Source: Pseudomonadota bacterium
GTDB taxonomy: Bacteria > Pseudomonadota > Gammaproteobacteria > Xanthomonadales > Rhodanobacteraceae
Direction of reading: 5' to 3'
Assembly: GCA_021783385.1 (NCBI GenBank)
Contig: JAJXTX010000024.1
Coordinates: 6,334-20,104, forward strand
Length of the DNA stretch: 13,771 nucleotides
Shown: in pieces, positions 1-6,709 of the stretch
How positions within the stretch are numbered: the stretch's first letter is position 1
Layout: each line of letters starts with the position of its first letter
The notes under the pieces: model-generated
What the model was told of the DNA's origin: nothing
The model's database searches: none
What the model saw: only the letters and a program-made list of their open reading frames with translations
Program-made: the position numbers and the translations under genes

Positions 1-536
1 TGCAGCCAGCTCCAGGCGCGGAACATGCCCAGCGGCCAGCTGCTCCACAGCCGCAGGCGCGGCAGCGGCTGCCAGCCGCGCTGGCGGGTGGGCAGCGCCA
101 GTTTGACCGAAGTGACCTGGTTGGCCGCGACCGCGAAGGCCGTGCACTGGCCTTCCAGATCGAGCCGGATCGCGCTGCGCGGACGCACCGATTCGAACAC
201 CACGGTGAGCTGCAGCAGTTCGCCGGCGCAGGCGTGCCCGGCAAGGATCTGGCGCAGGCGCAGGCCGTCCAGGTTGCGAAAGGCCACCAGCATGCTGGTG
301 GCGCTGGCGGCGCCGAGCAGGCAGGTGAGCAGAAGCGCGGCGTTGTTGGCGTAGTTCAGGGCGCCGACCAGCATCACCAGCAGCAGCACCGCAAAGCCGA
401 TGCCGAAACCCGTGGGTACGATGTAGATGCGCCGTCGATGCAGCTCGATCGGCAGCGGCTCCGGCTGCCGGTAGCGGGTGAGCGCGGGCAGCCGACGCTC
501 GGCCCATGCCTGCAGGCGCTGCGGCAGGCCGCGCAT
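1..536 (-). CDS. DUF58 domain membrane protein, N-terminal part (cut by window edge)
   Basis: The visible 178 residues match the N-terminal half of DUF58 proteins, which are almost always encoded next to a MoxR ATPase. Two membrane helices are predicted at about 37-60 and 63-86, separated by the NYANN motif (61-65) typical of the family. A beta-rich region follows, with the RG pair (153-154) and the PLGMFRAWSW signature (168-177). The rest of the DUF58 core, including the usual SxxD region, lies beyond the left edge. The start ATG shares its A with the TGA stop of the upstream moxR gene (TGATG), so the two are probably translationally coupled. The biochemical role of DUF58 proteins is not firmly established; a part in MoxR-assisted assembly of envelope or metal-dependent complexes is inferred from family context. 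Identification is confident, function is not. Confidence 0.88.
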   Translation of the reverse strand, partial: MRGLPQRLQAWAERRLPALTRYRQPEPLPIELHRRRIYIVPTGFGIGFAVLLLVMLVGALNYANNAALLLTCLLGAASATSMLVAFRNLDGLRLRQILAGHACAGELLQLTVVFESVRPRSAIRLDLEGQCTAFAVAANQVTSVKLALPTRQRGWQPLPRLRLWSSWPLGMFRAWSWL

Positions 537-1477
537 CAATCCACTGCCACCTCGGCCAGCAGCTGTCGTGCCAGCGTGTCGCCTTGCGTGCCGCGCGCCG
601 GCAGCAGGCGATGCGCGGCGAGCGGCACGAACAGCGCCTGGAGGTCTTCCGGCAGCACGTGGTGGCGGCCGCTGAGCAGCGCCCACGCGCGCGCCGCGCC
701 GAGCAGGGCCAGGCCGGCGCGCGGCGACAGGCCCACGCGGATGTCGGCGTGCCGGCGGCTGGCCGCGAGCAGCGCCTGCAGGTAGTCGAGCAGGGCGCTG
801 CTGGCGGTGATCGTCTGCGCGCGCTGGTGCAGGGCGGTGAGCGCGGCGCCGTCGAGCTGCGGTTCGAGCTGGGCCAGCAGGTCGCGGCGGTCGCTGCCGG
901 TCAGCAGCGCGCGCTCGGCGGTGGCATCCGGATAGTCCAGCGACAGCCGCAGCATGAACCGGTCGAGCTGCGAGTCGGGCAGCGGAAAGGTGCCGTTGAG
1001 ATCCAGCGGATTCTGCGTGGCCACCACGAAGAACGGCTGCGCCAGCACATGCGTCTGGCCGTCCACAGTGACCTGGTTTTCCGCCATCGCTTCCAGCAGC
1101 GCGCTTTGCGTCTTGGGGCTGGCGCGGTTGATTTCGTCGGCCAGCAGCAACCCGGTGAAGATCGGCCCCGGGTGAAAGCGGAACTGGCCGTTCTCGCGCT
1201 CGTAGATGCTGACTCCGATGATGTCCGACGGCAGCAGATCGCTGGTGAACTGCACGCGCTGGAAATCAAGCGCGAAGGTAACCGCGAGCGCGTGGGCGAG
1301 GGTGGTCTTGCCGACGCCGGGGACGTCCTCAAGCAGCAGGTGGCCGCCGGCGATCAGGCAGGCGAAGGCGAGCTTCACCTGGCGCGGCTTGCCCAGCAGC
1401 ACGCGGTTGACCTGGGCTATCGCCGCGTCCAGCCGCTGCTGCAGGTGGTCGTCGCGTATCGGGGTCGTAGCAGCCAT
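536..1477 (-). CDS. MoxR family AAA+ ATPase
   Basis: A 313-residue AAA+ ATPase of the MoxR family, whose members act as chaperones that mature partner complexes. Visible motifs in order are Walker A VPGVGKTT (52-59), Walker B LLLADE (110-115) followed by INRASPKTQSALLEAM, sensor 1 VVATQNP (151-157), the LDRF motif (171-174) and the sensor 2 region GLSPRAG (249-255). The length is usual for the family. The start ATG at 1477 is preceded by a purine-rich AGAAGA stretch about 4-9 bases upstream. The stop overlaps the start of the DUF58 gene by one base, the classical MoxR-DUF58 pair. It lies 94 bp downstream of maf on the same strand, with a possible promoter in that gap. The substrate complex cannot be told from the sequence; downstream genes that might reveal it (for example vWA or transglutaminase proteins) fall outside the window. 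Confidence 0.95.
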   Translation of the reverse strand: MAATTPIRDDHLQQRLDAAIAQVNRVLLGKPRQVKLAFACLIAGGHLLLEDVPGVGKTTLAHALAVTFALDFQRVQFTSDLLPSDIIGVSIYERENGQFRFHPGPIFTGLLLADEINRASPKTQSALLEAMAENQVTVDGQTHVLAQPFFVVATQNPLDLNGTFPLPDSQLDRFMLRLSLDYPDATAERALLTGSDRRDLLAQLEPQLDGAALTALHQRAQTITASSALLDYLQALLAASRRHADIRVGLSPRAGLALLGAARAWALLSGRHHVLPEDLQALFVPLAAHRLLPARGTQGDTLARQLLAEVAVD

Positions 1478-1529
1478 GGGTCTTCTTTGATCGTCAGGGC
1501 GCGCGACGCGTGGCCAGCGCTTCCGCTGC

Positions 1530-1560
1530 AGTGTAGCGTTCGCTGCGGGGCCGTGGCGAA
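1530..1560 (-). promoter_or_regulatory. Possible sigma-70 promoter for moxR-DUF58
   Basis: On the minus strand a good -10 hexamer TACACT (1535-1530) lies 52 bases before the moxR start. The best -35 is TTCGCC (1560-1555) at a long 19-bp spacing, so the assignment rests mainly on the -10. I see no U-tract terminator after maf, so readthrough from the maf transcript is also possible. Confidence 0.3.
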
Positions 1561-1571
1561 CCGCCGCGGGG

Positions 1572-2171
1572 CTAGGGCAGCTGCATGCCGCACTCGCGCA
1601 GCAGCCGCGCCAGCGCGATCAGCGGCAGGCCGATCAGCGCGGTGGGATCGTGGCTGTCGATCTGCTCGAACAGGCAGATGCCGAGGCCTTCGCCTTTGAA
1701 GCTGCCGGCGCAGTCCAGCGGCTGTTCGCGTTCGACATAGCGGATGATTTCCGCCTTGCTGAGGTTGCGAAAGCGCACGCGGGTAAGGTCGACGTGCAGC
1801 TGCCGGCGGCCGCTGCGGGTATCCAGCACGCAGACGGCCGTATGAAACTGCAGCAGGCGTCCACGGCTGGCGGCGAGCTGTGCGCAGGCCTGCGCGACCG
1901 TGCCGGGCTTGTCCAGCAGCCGGCCATCCAGTTCGGCGACCTGATCGGAGCCGATCACCACGGCGTCATCAAGGCCGATGGCGGCTGCATCAGCCTTGGC
2001 CACGGCGAGTCGCTGCGCGCGGGTTGCTGGCGCCTCATCGGCCCGAACTGATTCGTCGGTGCCCGGTGCGCGCTGCTCGAACTCCGCGCACAGGCGGCGC
2101 AGCAGCTCGGCGCGATAGCGCGAGGTCGAGCCCAGGACCAGCCGGAGCGTTGGCTGAGCGGCCGCCATCAT
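1572..2171 (-). CDS. yceF: Maf/YceF-type nucleotide pyrophosphatase (probable 7-methyl-GTP pyrophosphatase)
   Basis: A 199-residue Maf-superfamily nucleoside triphosphate pyrophosphatase, a house-cleaning enzyme that hydrolyses non-canonical nucleotides in the cytoplasm. The N-terminal substrate loop STSRYR (15-20), the GSDQV motif with the acidic residue Asp76, and DKPG (87-90) are present. The segment CAGSFKGEGLGICLFE (154-169) followed by DPTALIGLPL (175-184) is the YceF-type signature rather than the YhdE (dTTP/UTP) type, so m7GTP is the expected substrate by family knowledge. Position supports this: in E. coli yceF lies divergently beside yceD-rpmF, as here. Start ATG 2171 overlaps the stop of the upstream small gene in an ATGA arrangement; the next codon is also ATG (2168), giving a 198-residue alternative. 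Confidence 0.93.
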   Translation of the reverse strand: MMAAAQPTLRLVLGSTSRYRAELLRRLCAEFEQRAPGTDESVRADEAPATRAQRLAVAKADAAAIGLDDAVVIGSDQVAELDGRLLDKPGTVAQACAQLAASRGRLLQFHTAVCVLDTRSGRRQLHVDLTRVRFRNLSKAEIIRYVEREQPLDCAGSFKGEGLGICLFEQIDSHDPTALIGLPLIALARLLRECGMQLP

Positions 2172-2620
2172 GTATCCGGATCCCGCCGGATATGCTCTCG
2201 CATGGCGTGGTTCAGATCATGCTGGGCCCTGGTCAGCGCCTGCAGCAGCGGTTGCAGGCGCTCGCCGGTGGCCTGCATCGAGCGGGCGGCGGCATCCAGT
2301 TCGGTCTGGCTGGCCTGTGGCGAACGGTCGCGGATCCACAGTCGCTGCTGCAGCAGCGCGCGCAGCCCTGCGTCGATCGCGTGCTGCGCATCCTGCTCGC
2401 TGGCGGCGGGCAGGTCGGGGTTGAGCGACATCACCGCATGCGCCTGCTGCAGGCCGGCGCGGCAGGTTTTCAGATCCGCCTCCAGCCGGTCGGCGAGATC
2501 CAGCAGTTGCTGCAGGCTGCCGCTGCGGGCGCGGCGCCAGCGCTGTCGCAGCCACCAGCCGGTGGCAATCAGCAGCAGCGCCAGCAGGGCAACGGCGCCG
2601 GATATCAGCGGGACATTCAA
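2168..2620 (-). CDS. Small membrane-anchored protein of unknown function
   Basis: I do not recognise this 150-residue protein. It begins with a single strongly hydrophobic segment (about 4-24), followed at once by an arginine-rich stretch RQRWRRAR (25-32), which by the positive-inside rule puts the rest in the cytoplasm. Residues 35-60 and 105-145 are leucine- and alanine-rich with heptad-like spacing, suggesting helical bundles or short coiled coils. There is no enzyme motif, and one Cys (53). It overlaps maf by four bases (ATGA), so it is co-translated with it, and it is transcribed divergently from yceD across a 145-bp gap. No strong ribosome-binding site is seen before ATG 2620. The coupling and the absence of a better competing frame make it a likely real gene. 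A role cannot be assigned. Confidence 0.75.
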   Translation of the reverse strand: MNVPLISGAVALLALLLIATGWWLRQRWRRARSGSLQQLLDLADRLEADLKTCRAGLQQAHAVMSLNPDLPAASEQDAQHAIDAGLRALLQQRLWIRDRSPQASQTELDAAARSMQATGERLQPLLQALTRAQHDLNHAMREHIRRDPDT

Positions 2621-2727
2621 GGCGGGCGGCTCGGCAGGCGTGAGGGTGAAGTCTGCCGCATCGATGCCGGATCAGGCAAAATGCGTATTCGCTGCCCCCG
2701 TGCAGGCCTGTCGGGACGCCGCGCTGG

Positions 2728-2756
2728 TTGACTTCGATGGACGCCGAACCTACCAT
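2728..2756 (+). promoter_or_regulatory. Sigma-70-like promoter for yceD-rpmF
   Basis: TTGACT (2728-2733) and TACCAT (2751-2756) are separated by exactly 17 bp, the best -35/-10 pair noticed by eye in the intergenic regions. Transcription would begin near 2763, only about three bases before the yceD ATG at 2766, so the message would be nearly leaderless. It lies in the divergent gap between the 2620-2168 gene and yceD. Confidence 0.6.
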
Positions 2757-2765
2757 TCGCGGCTT

Positions 2766-3284
2766 ATGTCCGTGACACTGCCAGAGTCCGTGGATGCATG
2801 GCGCATGGTCTCGGCGCGGCGTTCGTTCGAGGGAACCCTGCCCGTCGCGGCGATGTCGCGCCTGTGCGAACTGCTGGCCAGCAGCGAGGGAGAGGTGCGG
2901 TTTGCGCTGGATTTCGGGCGTGACGAGATGGGCACGGAGTACGTCGACGTGCGCGCCCGGACGTCGCTGACGCTGACCTGTCAGCGCACGCTGGAACCGT
3001 TCGTGCTGCCGGTCGCGGTGGATGCCCGGCTTGGCCTGATCAGGCAGGAGCGCGACGAGGCGGGCTTGCCACCGGACTGCGAGCCGCTGCTGGTGGCCGC
3101 GGACGGCCGGTTGAATCCCGCCGATGTGATAGAAGACGAATTGTTGTTGGCGCTGCCGCTGGTGCCGGTCAACCCGGACAGCAGCCTGCCCGACGAAGTG
3201 ACAGGGCACGAGCCGGATGCGTTTACCGCCGGCGAGCGTCGCTCCGACAATCCGTTCGCGGTACTGCGCGAACTGAAGAAGTAA
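2766..3284 (+). CDS. yceD: YceD/DUF177 family protein (rRNA-associated)
   Basis: A 172-residue DUF177 protein. The family is nearly always encoded beside rpmF, and in plants and bacteria it has been linked to 23S rRNA accumulation; the exact activity is uncertain. Recognisable segments are the N-terminal LPESVDAWRMVSARRSFEG, the central LTCQRTLEPF (about 76-85), the acidic VIEDELLLALPLVP (about 119-132) and the C-terminal NPFAVLRELKK. The start at ATG 2766 matches the E. coli YceD N-terminus in register (MQKVKLPLTLDP... against MSVTLPESVDA...). The reading frame stays open far upstream, but that part is not YceD-like. No Shine-Dalgarno sequence precedes the ATG, in keeping with the promoter only ten bases upstream. 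The family motif is usually CxRC; the second Cys is Thr here. rpmF follows after 69 bp. Confidence 0.92.
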   Translation: MSVTLPESVDAWRMVSARRSFEGTLPVAAMSRLCELLASSEGEVRFALDFGRDEMGTEYVDVRARTSLTLTCQRTLEPFVLPVAVDARLGLIRQERDEAGLPPDCEPLLVAADGRLNPADVIEDELLLALPLVPVNPDSSLPDEVTGHEPDAFTAGERRSDNPFAVLRELKK

Positions 3285-3289
3285 CCACC

Positions 3290-3313
3290 GAGCCGGATCA
3301 TCCGATCCGGCTC
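3290..3313 (+). other. Perfect 10-bp hairpin between yceD and rpmF
   Basis: GAGCCGGATC (3290-3299) pairs perfectly with GATCCGGCTC (3304-3313) around an ATCC loop. It begins five bases after the yceD stop and ends 40 bases before the rpmF ATG. No T-run follows, so it is not a standard terminator; it may stabilise or process the yceD-rpmF message, or control L32 translation. Structure is seen, role is inferred. Confidence 0.6.
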
Positions 3314-3353
3314 ATGCCGATCAAGATCATCAAGTTTCCGCTGGAGAACTACC

Positions 3354-3548
3354 ATGGCCGTTGCCAAGAGCCGCCGCACCCCATCCACCCGCGGCATGCG
3401 CCGCTCGCACGATGCGCTGAAGACCGTGCAGCTGTCGACCGATCCGACCAGTGGTGAAGTGCATCTGCGCCACCACGTCACCAAGGACGGTTACTACCGT
3501 GGCAAGAAAGTGATCGAGACCAAATCGGCCGTGTCGGTCGAGGATTGA
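3354..3548 (+). CDS. rpmF: 50S ribosomal protein L32
   Basis: A 64-residue L32 with the canonical N-terminus [20 protein letters not shown] and the central [16 protein letters not shown] segment. It is a basic structural protein of the large ribosomal subunit that contacts 23S rRNA. The length fits the zinc-free bacterial form: no cysteines are present, so the CxxC pairs of the zinc-binding variant are absent. A good ribosome-binding site GGAG (3343-3346) lies seven bases before the ATG. It forms the conserved yceD-rpmF pair and is followed 42 bases after its stop by a strong intrinsic terminator, which separates it from fabH. Confidence 0.98.
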   Translation: MAVAKSRRTPSTRGMRRSHDALKTVQLSTDPTSGEVHLRHHVTKDGYYRGKKVIETKSAVSVED

Positions 3549-3590
3549 TCGGCGCCGGGGCGGCTTCCGCATGCTCCGGTCCACGATCGT

Positions 3591-3620
3591 GCAAAACGGC
3601 GCGGCAACGCGCCGTTTTGC
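3591..3620 (+). terminator. Intrinsic terminator after rpmF (13-bp perfect stem, GCAA loop)
   Basis: GCAAAACGGCGCG (3591-3603) pairs perfectly with CGCGCCGTTTTGC (3608-3620), closed by a GCAA loop of the stable GNRA type. The stem carries an A-tract on one side and a T-tract on the other, so it could terminate in either direction. Placed between rpmF and fabH, it probably limits fab expression from the yceD-rpmF promoter. Confidence 0.85.
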
Positions 3621-3704
3621 GTTCATCCGCGTCGGAACGTAACGTGGTGCAGAGTTGCTCGCGTTGCCGTCGCTCGATCCCCCGTTTTGTTGATGGATAG
3701 CCGA

Positions 3705-4679
3705 ATGCCCCCGATCTATGCCCGCATCATCGCCACCGGCAGCGCGCTGCCGGAGCGTGTGGTCACCAATGCCGACCTGGAAAAGATCGTCGATACCACC
3801 GACGAGTGGATCCACAGCCGGACCGGCATCCGCCAGCGCCACATCGCCGCTGACGGTCAAACCACCGGTGACCTGGCCTTCCAGGCGGCGCAGAATGCGC
3901 TGGAGGCTGCTGGCGTCAAGGCGTCCGAGCTGGATCTGATCGTGCTGGGCACCACGACCCCGGATCTGATCTTCCCCTCCACCGCCTGCCTCGTGCAGCA
4001 TCGCCTCGGCGCCAACGGTTGCGCCGCGTTCGACGTCAATGCGGCGTGCTCGGGCTTTGTCTATGCGCTCGGCGTGGCGGACAAGTTCATCCGCAGCGGG
4101 CAGTCGAAGAAGGTGCTGGTAATCGGTGCCGAGACGCTGACCCGGATGGTTGACTGGACCGAGCGCGAATCCTGCGTGCTGTTCGGCGACGGTGCCGGCG
4201 CGGTAGTGCTGGAGGCCTCCAGCGAGCCTGGCATCTACGCCACCTGCCTGCATGCCGATGGTGGCTACAAGGACCTGCTGTACAACCCGGTCGGCGTGTC
4301 GGTGGGTTTCACCGACGAGCCCAACCACGGCGTGCGCATCCGCATGTCCGGCCGCGAGGTGTTCAAGGTGGCGGTGAAGACGCTCGACTCGCTGGTCGAG
4401 GAAACCCTGCAGGCCGCCGGCATGCAGGAGTCGGACATCGACTGGCTGATTCCGCATCAAGCCAACCTGCGCATCATCGACGCAACCGCCAAGCGGCTGA
4501 AGATGTCGATGGACCGCGTGATCGTGACGGTCGACAAGCACGCCAACACCTCGTCCGGCTCGGTGCCGCTGGCGCTCGACTACGCGGTGCGTTCGGGCAA
4601 GGTGCAGCGCGGCCAAAACCTGCTGCTGGAAGCCTTTGGCGGTGGCTTCACCTGGGCCTCGGCGCTGCTGCGCTACTAG
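3705..4679 (+). CDS. fabH: Beta-ketoacyl-ACP synthase III
   Basis: FabH condenses acetyl-CoA (or another short acyl-CoA) with malonyl-ACP to start type II fatty acid synthesis. The catalytic triad is clear: Cys115 in AACSGF, His251 in IPHQAN and Asn281 in HANTSSGS. The C-terminal GGGFTWASALLRY and the N-terminal TDEWIHSRTGIRQRHIA are family hallmarks. ATG 3705 gives 324 residues and matches the E. coli N-terminus (MYTKIIGTGS) closely; GGAT lies about six bases upstream. ATG 3693 (328 residues) and TTG 3687 (330) are in-frame alternatives. It lies directly after the rpmF terminator, where many Gammaproteobacteria have plsX first. The 84 bases between terminator and start contain no convincing promoter, so its transcription source is unresolved. 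A REP doublet separates it from fabD. Confidence 0.97.
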   Translation: MPPIYARIIATGSALPERVVTNADLEKIVDTTDEWIHSRTGIRQRHIAADGQTTGDLAFQAAQNALEAAGVKASELDLIVLGTTTPDLIFPSTACLVQHRLGANGCAAFDVNAACSGFVYALGVADKFIRSGQSKKVLVIGAETLTRMVDWTERESCVLFGDGAGAVVLEASSEPGIYATCLHADGGYKDLLYNPVGVSVGFTDEPNHGVRIRMSGREVFKVAVKTLDSLVEETLQAAGMQESDIDWLIPHQANLRIIDATAKRLKMSMDRVIVTVDKHANTSSGSVPLALDYAVRSGKVQRGQNLLLEAFGGGFTWASALLRY

Positions 4680-4702
4680 CCTGCCGCGTGATGCCAGCTC
4701 CC

Positions 4703-4780
4703 GTGGGAGCGACTTAAGTCGCGATGCTTTGCGGCATGAATGCATCAGGGCCAGAGCATCGCGGCTGCAGTCGCGCCCGC
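4703..4780. repeat. REP doublet (REPIN-like inverted pair)
   Basis: The first copy, GTGGGAG followed by the palindrome GCGACTTAAGTCGC and GATGCTTT, covers 4703-4730. A degenerate second copy lies inverted at 4780-4753, matching 22 of 28 bases. As a stem, 4705-4730 pairs with 4753-4778 at 21 of 26 positions around a 22-base loop. The GTGG head plus palindrome is the form of REP sequences in Pseudomonas and Xanthomonadales, which are spread by RAYT transposases as inverted doublets. It lies 23 bases after the fabH stop and 70 bases before fabD. It may act on mRNA stability or partial termination; that is inference. Confidence 0.8.
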
Positions 4781-4850
4781 CGTAATACCGATGCGTATGG
4801 CTGGCGATGCTGGCACCATGCGCGCCTCCACCGTAACCAGATGTACCCCG

Positions 4851-5798
4851 ATGACCTTGAACGCTTCTTCGCTTGCCTTCGTATTTCCCGGCCAGGGTTC
4901 GCAATCGGTCGGCATGCTGGCGGAACTCGCTGCCGCGCACACCGAGGTACGGGCGATCTTCGCTGAGGCTTCGGCCGGCGCGGGCGTGGATCTCTGGGCG
5001 CTGAGCCAGCAGGGGCCGGAGGATCAGCTCAACCGCACCGAACACACGCAGCCGGCGCTGCTGGCGGCCAGCGTCGCCAACTGGCGCGTGTGGCAGAAGC
5101 TGGGCGGCGCGCAGCCGGCGCAGCTGTCCGGTCACAGCCTGGGCGAATACAGCGCGCTGGTGTGCGCGGGCGCGCTCTCGCTGCATGACGCCGCGGCGCT
5201 GGTGGCCGCGCGCGGCCGCCTGATGCAGGCCGCCGTGCCGGCGGGGGTGGGTGCGATGGCGGCGATCCTCGGTGGCGACGATGCGCAGACCGCCGCCGTG
5301 TGTGACGAGGTGGCGCACGGCCAGGTCGTCGCGCCGGCCAACTACAACTCGCCCGGTCAGCTGGTGATCGCCGGGCACGCCGAGGCGGTCGACCGGGCGC
5401 TGGCGCGACTGGCCGAGCTGGGCGTGAAGAAGGCGATCCGGCTGGCCGTTTCGGTACCCTCGCACTGCGCGCTGATGCGCGAAGCGGCCGAGCGCCTGGG
5501 CGAGCGGATGGCCGCGATCCGCTGGCAGCTGCCGGCCATGCCGGTGGTGCAAAACGCCGAGGCGCGCAGCTACGGCACGGTGGAGGAGATCCGCGGCGCG
5601 CTGCAGCGCCAGCTGTATCTGCCGGTGCGCTGGAGCGGATGCGTGCAGGCGCTGGCCGCGGGTGGCGCCACGCGGGTCGCCGAGTGCGGCCCGGGCAAAG
5701 TGCTGAGCGGGCTGATCAAGCGCATCGACAAGGCCATCGAGGCGCGCGCCATCGGCACGCCCGCCGAGCTGGATGCCGCGCGTGCCGAATGGGCGTGA
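4851..5798 (+). CDS. fabD: Malonyl-CoA:ACP transacylase
   Basis: FabD moves malonate from CoA to the acyl carrier protein, supplying the elongation unit. With ATG 4851 the product is 315 residues, near the usual 309. It has GQGSQ (14-18), the nucleophile Ser96 in GHSLGEY (94-100), Arg121, His205 in SVPSHC and Gln254, each offset by four from the E. coli residues Ser92, Arg117, His201 and Gln250. The open frame continues upstream to about 4740, but that part runs through the REP doublet and is not FabD-like. ATG 4818 is an in-frame alternative. No clear Shine-Dalgarno sequence precedes ATG 4851. fabG follows after 68 bp. Confidence 0.97.
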   Translation: MTLNASSLAFVFPGQGSQSVGMLAELAAAHTEVRAIFAEASAGAGVDLWALSQQGPEDQLNRTEHTQPALLAASVANWRVWQKLGGAQPAQLSGHSLGEYSALVCAGALSLHDAAALVAARGRLMQAAVPAGVGAMAAILGGDDAQTAAVCDEVAHGQVVAPANYNSPGQLVIAGHAEAVDRALARLAELGVKKAIRLAVSVPSHCALMREAAERLGERMAAIRWQLPAMPVVQNAEARSYGTVEEIRGALQRQLYLPVRWSGCVQALAAGGATRVAECGPGKVLSGLIKRIDKAIEARAIGTPAELDAARAEWA

Positions 5799-5866
5799 GC
5801 GGCGTCGCGGGCGCATGATCTGCCCTTGCTGAATCCCATCCTTCTGGCACCACAGGAATCCATCCC

Positions 5867-6610
5867 ATGAGCAATCCACTGCAAGGCGAAATCGCCCTGG
5901 TCACCGGCGCCAGCCGCGGCATTGGCGCGGCGATTGCCGACGAGCTGGCGGCGCAGGGCGCCACCGTGATCGGCACCGCCACCAGCGACAGCGGCGCGGC
6001 GGCGATCGGGGCGCGGCTGGCCGCGCACGGCGGTCACGGCCGCATGCTCGATGTCACCGATGGTGCGGCAGTCGAGGCGCTGATCGACGGCATCGGCAAG
6101 GAGTTCGGCGCGATCACCATCCTGGTCAACAACGCCGGCATCACCCGCGACCAGCTGCTGATGCGCATGCGCGAAGAGGACTGGAACGTGATCCTCGATA
6201 CCAATCTCAGCTCGGTCTACCGCACGTCCAAGGCGGTGATGCGCGGCATGATGAAGGCACGCAAGGGGCGCATCATCTCGATCGCCTCGGTGATCGGTCT
6301 GACCGGCAATCCGGGTCAGTCCAACTACGCGGCGGCGAAGGCCGGCATCATCGCGTTCTCCAAGTCGCTGGCGCGCGAAATCGGCAGCCGCGGCATCACC
6401 GTCAACGTGGTGGCGCCGGGTTTCATCGACACCGACATGACGCGAGCGCTGCCGGAAACATCGAAACAGGCGCTGCTGGGGCAGATCGCGCTGGGTCGGC
6501 TGGGCGAAGCGGCCGATATCGCCAAGGCGGTCGGATTCCTGGCTTCGCCGGCGGCGGCCTACATCACTGGCGAGACGCTGCACGTCAACGGCGGCATGTA
6601 CATGGCCTAG
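5867..6610 (+). CDS. fabG: 3-oxoacyl-ACP reductase
   Basis: FabG is the NADPH-dependent short-chain dehydrogenase that reduces 3-ketoacyl-ACP in each elongation cycle. The 247-residue protein has the Rossmann glycine motif TGASRGIG (13-20), NNAG (88-91) and a complete catalytic tetrad Asn113, Ser141, Tyr154 and Lys158, in YAAAK. Each is three residues later than in E. coli FabG. The C-terminal ITGETLHVNGGMYMA is typical. AGGAA (5854-5858) lies eight bases before the ATG. It lies between fabD and acpP as in E. coli. The 197-bp gap to acpP contains a promoter-like -10 and GC-rich hairpins, so acpP is probably also transcribed separately. Confidence 0.98.
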   Translation: MSNPLQGEIALVTGASRGIGAAIADELAAQGATVIGTATSDSGAAAIGARLAAHGGHGRMLDVTDGAAVEALIDGIGKEFGAITILVNNAGITRDQLLMRMREEDWNVILDTNLSSVYRTSKAVMRGMMKARKGRIISIASVIGLTGNPGQSNYAAAKAGIIAFSKSLAREIGSRGITVNVVAPGFIDTDMTRALPETSKQALLGQIALGRLGEAADIAKAVGFLASPAAAYITGETLHVNGGMYMA

Positions 6611-6709
6611 CCCGATGACCGCGGCAGTCGCCAGCGGCTGCGTTTTAGGCGACAATCGCGCTTTGGCGCCGGCCCTGAAGGCTGGCGGACCTCCTGCATT
6701 GGCGAATCG

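Noticed and set aside
506..1699. A 397-residue plus-strand open frame.
   Set aside because: It mirrors moxR on the other strand, which has complete AAA+ motifs. Its sequence is repetitive Arg/Gln/Gly.
4703..4780. Reading the REP doublet as a simple terminator of fabH.
   Set aside because: There is no T-run after either arm, and the GTGGGAG head with an inverted degenerate second copy fits a REP doublet better.
4740..4850. N-terminal extension of fabD by 37 residues.
   Set aside because: The extension crosses the second REP copy and does not resemble any FabD N-terminus; ATG 4851 gives the expected length.
3330..5879. An 849-residue open frame on the minus strand opposite rpmF, fabH and fabD.
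   Set aside because: It lies antisense to three clearly conserved genes, has low-complexity Arg/Gly/His-rich composition and crosses the terminator and REP doublet. Long antisense frames are common in GC-rich DNA.
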